Assembly (NCBI GenBank): GCA_020064725.1
Contig: JAGTWJ010000011.1
Coordinates: 1,426,001-1,490,000, forward strand
Direction: 5' to 3'
From: Drechslerella dactyloides
Taxonomy: Eukaryota; Ascomycota; Orbiliomycetes; Orbiliales; Orbiliaceae
Length of the DNA: 64,000 nt
Shown: piece after piece, positions 58,901 to 64,000 of the stretch
Position numbering within the stretch: the stretch's first letter is position 1
Layout: every line of letters starts with the position of its first letter
Made by a program: the position numbers and the translations under genes
The notes under the pieces: model-generated
Database searches by the model: none
The model's input: the letters and a program-made list of their open reading frames with translations, nothing else
What the model was told of the DNA's origin: nothing

Positions 58901-59419
58901 CAAGATATCGAAGCGGAAACAGAACAAAAGGACGAGGCTTCATATTCTACCGTAAACCCGACCTCGATCAATACTATCATCGAACTCCTGAAGATGGTCG
59001 AGCGGTTAGACGGCAACATCGAACCACATGAAATAGCCGTTATTTGTATGTACTCGTCGCAGGTGGCGGCTCTCAGAGCAGCAACCCAGCAACACTTGGG
59101 CAGGTTGCGCAATATCGAGATCAATACTGTAGACAGCTTTCAAGGCTCAGAAAGGCGGTATATCATCATGGATATGGTCCGAGCCAACGTTCAACGGAAT
59201 CTCGGGTTCATAGATGATGTCCGAAGATTCAACGTGGCAGTTTCGAGGGCGATGAAGAAAGTTATAATCGTGGGTAGCTACGTTATGTACGGCGTTGGCT
59301 TCAGATTCCACCACGGCAGAGAGCATAGGGCTCTTCATGCAGTCGCAACGACCGCAAGAGCAGGGCAAGCTTCATCTTTCCGCCCGCCTTTCGCGTGCAC
59401 TGAATACGTCAAGAACTGA
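55972..59419 (+). CDS. SF1 helicase, UPF1/NAM7-like, fungal type
   Basis: Two exons (55972-58721 and 58792-59419) give 1125 residues. Helicase motifs in order: Walker A GPPGTGKT (571-578), CAPSNAGTNNLV (motif Ia), VIDEAGQA (Walker B, DEAG at 756-759), LIGDPMQLPP (III), LRSNYRS (IV-like, near 894-899), VDSFQGSE (V, 1030-1037) and RFNVAVSRA (VI, 1062-1070). All catalytic residues are present, so ATPase activity on RNA or DNA is expected. Motif IV is divergent (NYRS instead of QYRM). Between motifs III and IV is an insert of about 100 residues containing GYVPPHLRHK and TETAGSQDPRRNPP. It echoes the N-terminus (TETTGSSNPRGS and KYIPPHLRAK). The 500-residue N-terminal part is not a domain I recognise. 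Such single helicases occur in fungal accessory DNA; the target is unknown. Flanked on both sides by the duplicated segment. Confidence 0.88.
58569..58600 (+). repeat. palindromic short repeat unit read as protein in the helicase
   Basis: ctgcagggtcgcaagaccct followed by cgcagaaacc has inverted arms ctgcagggtc / gaccctcgcag. Related units occur at 55985-56015 (start of the same gene), 55608-55645 and, on the other strand, at 61267, 61371 and 61486. Two of these units therefore lie inside one coding sequence without breaking its frame. Confidence 0.6.
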
Positions 59420-60115
59420 TGCAACTTCCTTCATCTCATATTAACTCTTAGCAATTGATTGTGGCTTATTTCGTTCTGTGGATCAAAAAAAAAAAAATAA
59501 GGTGTATGTTTATGCTTGAAGCTATTTCCTCTCTCCACTTGTCTCGCCCTTCATAACACATGGCCTCTAGATCTCATCGTGTACGCAATCGAAAGTCTAT
59601 GAAAAATATTGTCACCTATATGTTCGTCTCGTAGTTGACAGTCCTTATAGCTAGTAGATAACTACGTCCCTCCTTCGCCTTCGAAGCTTCGTCCAGCCAA
59701 GCCAAGTCTTGAAACCAACTTCTGTCGACTTGTGGGTAGAAAGCGCTGGGTCTCGACTGCTCACTTTGCGCAATACCGTACCTGTCACCCGCATTTCTGC
59801 AGATCTGCTTGACTTTCAGAGTGCCAGAGCTACAGCCGATATCGGTGTTCATATGAGTGCTTGTGTCGGTACCTGTCTGAGCATTACAAGCGAGTATCGT
59901 GTCTGAAATACCCATCTACTGCTATAGAAGGGCCTTACCAACTATACGAGACCTGATTATATTTAACAGGCAAAGAGCCCGAAGAATTCAATTGGAATTT
60001 ATAGAAGTTTCAATTCCATAGTGAGGGTAGTAGTAGAGGTTCTCATAACGACTGAAAACAAAACACTAGGTCAAGGTGATCTCATAGGTCTATCGAAACG
60101 CGCATATTCCCAGAT
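59420..60115. other. intergenic 0.7 kb
   Basis: 3' region of the helicase gene with an A run near 59486-59498, and then the 3' side of the convergent coiled-coil gene. No gene is seen. Confidence 0.45.
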
Positions 60116-61048
60116 TTATGTCTCATCCTCAGACAGACCTCCCAGTGCCTCTAGAAATTTCGTGTGGCCCGCCTCGTACTGCTCTGCCTCGGCTTCGACA
60201 GAGCGTCCGACAACGTATTTGAAGATTCTTTGCCAGTTGTCTCGGATTCTTTGATGCTTTTGCTGAGATAATATCACCGCGAGCTCGCCCCATTCTTGGT
60301 GGGCGACTCTATTTCGCTCCTCCACCAACTATGTTTCGCAAAAGGAGTGAGCTAGGGTTACCACAACGTTCATGGACATGATGCATACCTTCGAGTCGCA
60401 TAGGCGCTTGTAGTCTGTCGTTTTAAGCATATTATTGGAAACGCTAGGGAGGTCCTTGGCGTTAAACTTCGAGAACCAAGTTGTGAGCCCCTCGCTGCTT
60501 TGTGCTGTGTTACTCGGACCACCTGATGGGTTTACTCTCCCTTGCTGCTTTTTTATTCGCCGGATAGCGGCGATTTGAAGATTGCCGATTCCGATTTTTA
60601 GTGATTGCATCTCCATGCGGTCCATTTTTTTCTGAAGTACGGAAAACTCCTCCCCCATCGTGCGTATCTCTCGCGTGAGTTCGTAATTCATTTTCTTGGA
60701 CGTAGAGTGATCCCGCTGAAGTATGTTATTGCTCTGCTCGATACCGCAGACAGTTCGCTCGACCTCGCAGAGACGTTGCTCCAGCGCATCTGTTTTATCA
60801 GAACGTTCGATCAAAGCCTCTGCGCTGTGCGGCACGCTGTAGTCCTTTACTACAGCTACGTTTCCGCAACGCTGGAGATATTGAGCGATAGATTCGGACG
60901 AAGGTTCCGGAATCAGCCGGCAGTCCGACAATTTTTCTCCCTTATCGTTCAAGAGAAGACTCTCTGCAGAGTTTTCCGCCAAGTGTTCGAGCGACGTGAT
61001 ATTTCCGTGCTTACGGAGCACCACCGCGAATCCCGAAGCAGTACTCAT
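60116..61048 (-). CDS. coiled-coil protein with C-terminal RNxxAH motif
   Basis: Two exons (61048-60389 and 60328-60116, intron 60 nt) give 290 residues from MSTASGFAVVLRKHGNITSL. The first part has FAVVLRKHGN and LLLNDKGEKLSDCRLIPEPS. The centre is a heptad-like coiled coil (TDALEQRLCEVERTVCGIEQ ... REIRTMGEEFSVLQKKMDRM). The second exon begins LVEERNRVAHQEWGELAVIL, followed by a helical region ending SEDET. The RNxxAH hexamer fits the R-x4-H pattern of HEPN-type folds, which include RNases and oligomerisation domains. The family is not otherwise recognised, so nuclease function is only a possibility. The frame stays open to 61210, but that extension runs into repeat-like DNA (ctgcag-rich), so the ATG at 61048 was preferred. 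Confidence 0.6.
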
Positions 61049-61184
61049 CTTGAATCTCCTTGATGTTTTGTCCGTTAGTGGGGTGACATTCATTAAGAAC
61101 TGCAGTGCGGGGTAATAAACTCTCAAATGCTCTTGAAGGTCTGCCACGGAATCGCAAGAACCTATCTGGCTGGTTTCGTGACCA

Positions 61185-61525
61185 CGCCGAGTCTCTGCAG
61201 ATCCTCTCAAACCTGCAGCTCAGTGCTGCAGAGGCTGGGAATCCTAGATTGTAACTTACAGTAGGGTTTCTGCAGGTCTCTCGACCATGCAGTTACGGTG
61301 ACCGGAGGGCGAAAGCCACTATCGTCGCTATGGTGGGAGAAGGATTGGAGGCTCTGCGGCGGGAGGGTGGTTTCTGCAGGTCTCTCGACCATGCAGTTAC
61401 AGTGCTTCAAATGGCGCAAGCCAAAGCACACGGTCCTGTCGAAGAGGAGGAGAAGGGTCAGCGGTAATCGAAGTCGGGTGGGAGGTTTCTGCGGGTCTCT
61501 CAACCCTGCAGATTCTGTGCTTCTT
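61185..61525 (-). repeat. tandem copies of a palindromic repeat (about 110 bp spacing)
   Basis: The core tttctgcaggtctctcgacc begins at 61267 and 61371, and a variant (tttctgcgggtctctcaacc) at 61486, spaced 104 and 115 nt. Each is followed by a ctgcag-like arm (ccatgcagttac, ccctgcagatt). A further weaker unit is at about 61185-61225. A long minus-strand frame (61207-61752) across this DNA repeats ERPAETTLPP-like peptides and is a product of the repeat rather than a convincing gene. Confidence 0.75.
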
Positions 61526-61806
61526 ACGTAGCTGAGGAGCAGAAAGGTGATGATGAGGAGAAGGAGAGGAAGAGGTTGACAACGCATCAAGTAGTCTACT
61601 TGTCGTTGCCGGAATGAGGGGGTAATTGTTCCTTTGCATTTGCGTCCAGCGTTTCGTTTATTAGGACGAGGCAAATTATTAATCAATAATTCTACCTTTC
61701 TGCTCTCCAGCTTGATGAGAAGACACCTGTCTACCTTAAGTACTTTACACAAACACCTCTTCTAAACAAAAACCCCCACCCCGGTTACCTACTAGGTAAA
61801 CACAAT

Positions 61807-62196
61807 ATGGCTGAGGCCCTTAACCTCTCCTCCCAACCCACCTTGGGACCACCGAAAAGACTTTCGCGATGCTTAAGTATTGAAGAAACCCTTCATAAGT
61901 TCAGGAGAAGCTCTTCCCCAAAAAGCAGGTTCAAGTCTCCAACTTCTACATCTATACCCTCACAATCTAGCTCCACTTCTCAAAAAAACCTTCAAAATCA
62001 AGCCAAAGCAGATAAATACTCTTCCTTCAAAAAGCTAATTAACTCTTCTAAACTAGAGTAACCAGATGAGAAGAGCTTGAAAAGATTCAGAAAGCAGGAA
62101 AGAACACTACAGTCTGTCATAGATAGTGAAGCACATCCCTCACAAAGTAATAAGAAGGGCAAGGGCAAGGGCAAGGGCAAGTGTAAGAATGGATGA
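61807..62196 (+). pseudogene. decayed copy of paralogue C
   Basis: The segment starts with an ATG and aligns to the second half of gene C from tattgaagaaacccttcat onward. Shared stretches include aagcaggttcaagtctcc and aatcaagccaaagcag. The frame is broken by a TAA at 62059-62061 (ctagagtaaccaga where gene C has ctggagttgccaga). After it, the Lys-rich end is still visible (GKGKGKGKCKNG). Most differences replace G or C by A or T. It cannot make a full-length protein. Confidence 0.75.
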
Positions 62197-63113
62197 AGCC
62201 TAACATGCTCGTGAGCTTGATTCTGACGCGCCAATTTACCGCTCCCGGCGCGGCGGGACGGGACCCGGGACTGAGACTGGCTCTTACTCACTCGTCCAGC
62301 GGGCCGACTTAAACACCACCACATTACGAATCCTGCCATGTGCGGCAAGGTATGTGCGGCTACCTAGGTATGTATCCGCCTCTCCCAGGTCTCACAAGCC
62401 AAAACCATAGAATTGCAGAAGAGCTTGGTTTTCGAGGCCACCTCTCACCCGATCATCTCTGGGAGCCCCTCTGAGCTGAGCCGTCAACCAGATCTTCGAG
62501 ATCTTAGCCGCATCTTCCGCTCCAAGCTCTTTGACATATGGGGACACAGATAATCTTCAACTAGTATTCTTTTGTATCATCTAACGTCTCTTTCCTAAAG
62601 TACCCACCTGGTTCGATACGCGCAATGGGGATGCATATATACAGTGGCGGCTGGTAGCTCGGCGTCATGATTCCGTGCCCTGTTGGATTCGCGTTCAAGA
62701 CTTGTGTTGGCCTTGCTGGACCTTGCTTCAAACCCGCACTAAACCACGAATGGTCAAATCACACTCTATCCTTCTGTAGTCTCGGGGACGTTGATCCTTC
62801 TGTCCGAACTCGAGTTATCGGTGGCTAGTGGTCCTCCGCCCAGATGCAATATCCAGCCCGTCATCCGCAACTATCGGCAGGTACAGGTGCGATTACGATT
62901 GGCCTGCAATGCAGCGGAGTGCAGCTACCCGTGGTACAGCAGAGCTGATGAGACCGCGGCCGCCGGACCGAAGCGGTGCGACTAACCAGGCGCTTCGACG
63001 CCCCGACGTGAAGCTTGCGGGGAATAAATCAACCATCTCAAGGGCCTTCGATCCCATGTCCAGACGATTAGTGCTGATGGGATGGCGTATATAATCATTG
63101 TGGGTGTCACGCC
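61807..63113 (+). repeat. segmental duplication, copy 2
   Basis: Partner of 52878-54958. The first part (gene C relic) is the decayed member. The last part (about 62590-63113) is GC-richer than its partner, for example ccgcaactatcggcaggtac here against ttcgcaactattagcaagta in copy 1. The relationship of better-kept to decayed copy thus switches along the segment. Confidence 0.75.
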
Positions 63114-63249
63114 ACAATCGATGTTTCTTTCACGTTCCAATCGCTCGGCCGTCGAAGTGCTTTCCATCCCGAGGTAAAGCGAAGCTTCGCATAACGTTCA
63201 GCAAAACTTCAAAATTCTCGCGACCAGCCGTCGACGTCTCCACGCCAGG
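62197..63249. other. intergenic, duplicated DNA then promoter of the dioxygenase gene
   Basis: No gene is seen. The first 0.9 kb belongs to the duplication. The last 130 nt before 63250 is single-copy as far as the window shows and should hold the promoter or leader of the dioxygenase gene. Confidence 0.4.
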
Positions 63250-64000
63250 ATGGCATCCACCTTTCGCTCAGCGATTCGATGTCACGGTAGAACGCTCCCC
63301 AGCTTGACGGCATCGGCCACCGCTGCTTCGAAACGCAGCTTGTCATCGCGGACGCTGTCGCACCTTCAAACCCGACTCGGCATCCATGCGCATGCCACCG
63401 CCCTAAAATCCGTGATATCAACCCGACACCTCTCCACACCGGCCGTCCAGCCAATTGGCGTAGCGCAAGAAGACACCGAACACCGCCTCGACATCCCCGC
63501 CTTCCAATTCCGCGACATCCTCCCCGGTGGGGAACTGCCACAGACCAAGAGCCTAAAAGTCAACGTGGACGAGCAACCCGCGGTCTTCGACAACGTCTTC
63601 CTACGCGACAGCTGCTCCTGCCCAACATGCATCGACCCGTCCACGCAGCAAAAGCTGTTCAGCACCTCGGACATCCCGCTGGACATCTACCCGCGGCGCG
63701 CCAAGATCTCCGACGGCAAGCTGAAGATCGAATGGAGCCACCGGATAGCTAAATGTGCGGTTCCTGAGGCGAACGTGAACGGATACCACTGGAGCTACTA
63801 CGATGGGGACTTTCTGCACAGCGCGACCTCCGCGTCCCGCAGCGTGCGCGCCACGATGTCGGATTTCAAGCGCGTGCTGTGGAACCGTAAGGCGATGGAG
63901 AGGAGCGTCTTCTGGATCGATTATAAGGATTACATGACGGACGAGGTGGCGCTGGCCAAGGCGTTGAAGCATCTGAGTCTGTACGGGCTGATTTTCATAC
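63250..64000 (+). CDS. gamma-butyrobetaine/trimethyllysine-type dioxygenase (TauD family), partial
   Basis: Open from ATG 63250 to the window end (250 codons), so the C-terminus is missing. The N-terminus is Arg/Ser-rich without acids (MASTFRSAIRCHGRTLPSLT), as in mitochondrial presequences. From about residue 85 comes the small N-terminal domain of carnitine-pathway dioxygenases. VFDNVFLRDSCSCPTCIDPS contains the Cys cluster that binds zinc in this family, followed by LFSTSDIPLDIYPRRAKISD and GKLKIEWSH. The catalytic TauD part begins RSVFWIDYKDYMTDEVALAK and is cut after LYGLIFI, so the iron-binding HxD..H triad lies outside. These enzymes hydroxylate trimethyllysine or gamma-butyrobetaine using 2-oxoglutarate, Fe(II) and oxygen in carnitine synthesis. 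Which substrate applies cannot be decided from this part. Confidence 0.85.
   Translation, partial: MASTFRSAIRCHGRTLPSLTASATAASKRSLSSRTLSHLQTRLGIHAHATALKSVISTRHLSTPAVQPIGVAQEDTEHRLDIPAFQFRDILPGGELPQTKSLKVNVDEQPAVFDNVFLRDSCSCPTCIDPSTQQKLFSTSDIPLDIYPRRAKISDGKLKIEWSHRIAKCAVPEANVNGYHWSYYDGDFLHSATSASRSVRATMSDFKRVLWNRKAMERSVFWIDYKDYMTDEVALAKALKHLSLYGLIFI

Noticed and set aside
61207..61752. 181-codon minus-strand frame with repeated ERPAET-like peptides
   Set aside because: The peptide repeats arise from the tandem palindromic DNA repeat, and the matches to the helicase are DNA-level.

Overview
The window looks like nuclear DNA of a filamentous ascomycete (Pezizomycotina, plausibly Eurotiomycetes; inferred, not tested). 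Most recognisable genes carry short introns, usually 50-110 nt, with GTRNGT-type donors and CAG/TAG acceptors. The recognised products are typical of moulds: a Vps10 sorting receptor, a Fol3-type dihydrofolate synthetase, RNA polymerase III subunit Rpc25, a questin-oxidase-like protein and an MCT-type transporter. I see no tRNA, rRNA, CRISPR array or intact transposon. Gene models were built by joining reading frames at splice sites that keep the frame and restore family motifs.

Layout. 0.1-0.9 kb (-): PEBP-family gene, 5' end unresolved. 3.2-5.4 kb (-): 506-residue monocarboxylate-transporter-like MFS protein. 9.3-11.7 kb (+): 753-residue NUFIP1-domain protein with RGG and CCCH motifs. 11.7-25.2 kb: a 13.4 kb stretch with no supportable gene. 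25.2-26.8 kb (+): 508-residue Ser-rich protein with a duplicated RRKYFS motif. 30.6-32.4 kb (-): a small membrane-protein fragment and a 297-residue orphan. 34.5-35.3 kb (+): Rpc25, convergent with the nine-exon VPS10 gene at 35.8-40.8 kb (-). 43.2-44.6 kb (-): dihydrofolate synthetase. 45.3-46.9 kb (-): HECT_2/UBE3D-like E2-binding protein, divergent from the questin-oxidase-like gene at 47.7-49.2 kb (+). The DNA right of about 49.5 kb looks accessory. The last gene, at 63.25 kb (+), is the start of a mitochondrial gamma-butyrobetaine/trimethyllysine-type dioxygenase cut by the window edge.

The accessory island (49.6-63.1 kb) holds three small unrecognised genes that appear to share a C-terminal module, a 1125-residue fungal SF1 (UPF1-like) helicase, and a coiled-coil protein ending in an RNxxAH motif. 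It also holds a direct segmental duplication flanking the helicase, with one decayed gene copy and C-to-T/G-to-A skewed divergence like repeat-induced point mutation. A short palindromic repeat (about 35 bp) is present in tandem, is dispersed, and is read as protein inside the helicase. This island is the best candidate for something undescribed.

The housekeeping genes belong to unrelated pathways: vacuolar sorting, Pol III transcription, folate synthesis, snoRNP assembly and carnitine synthesis. Nothing suggests they form a cluster.
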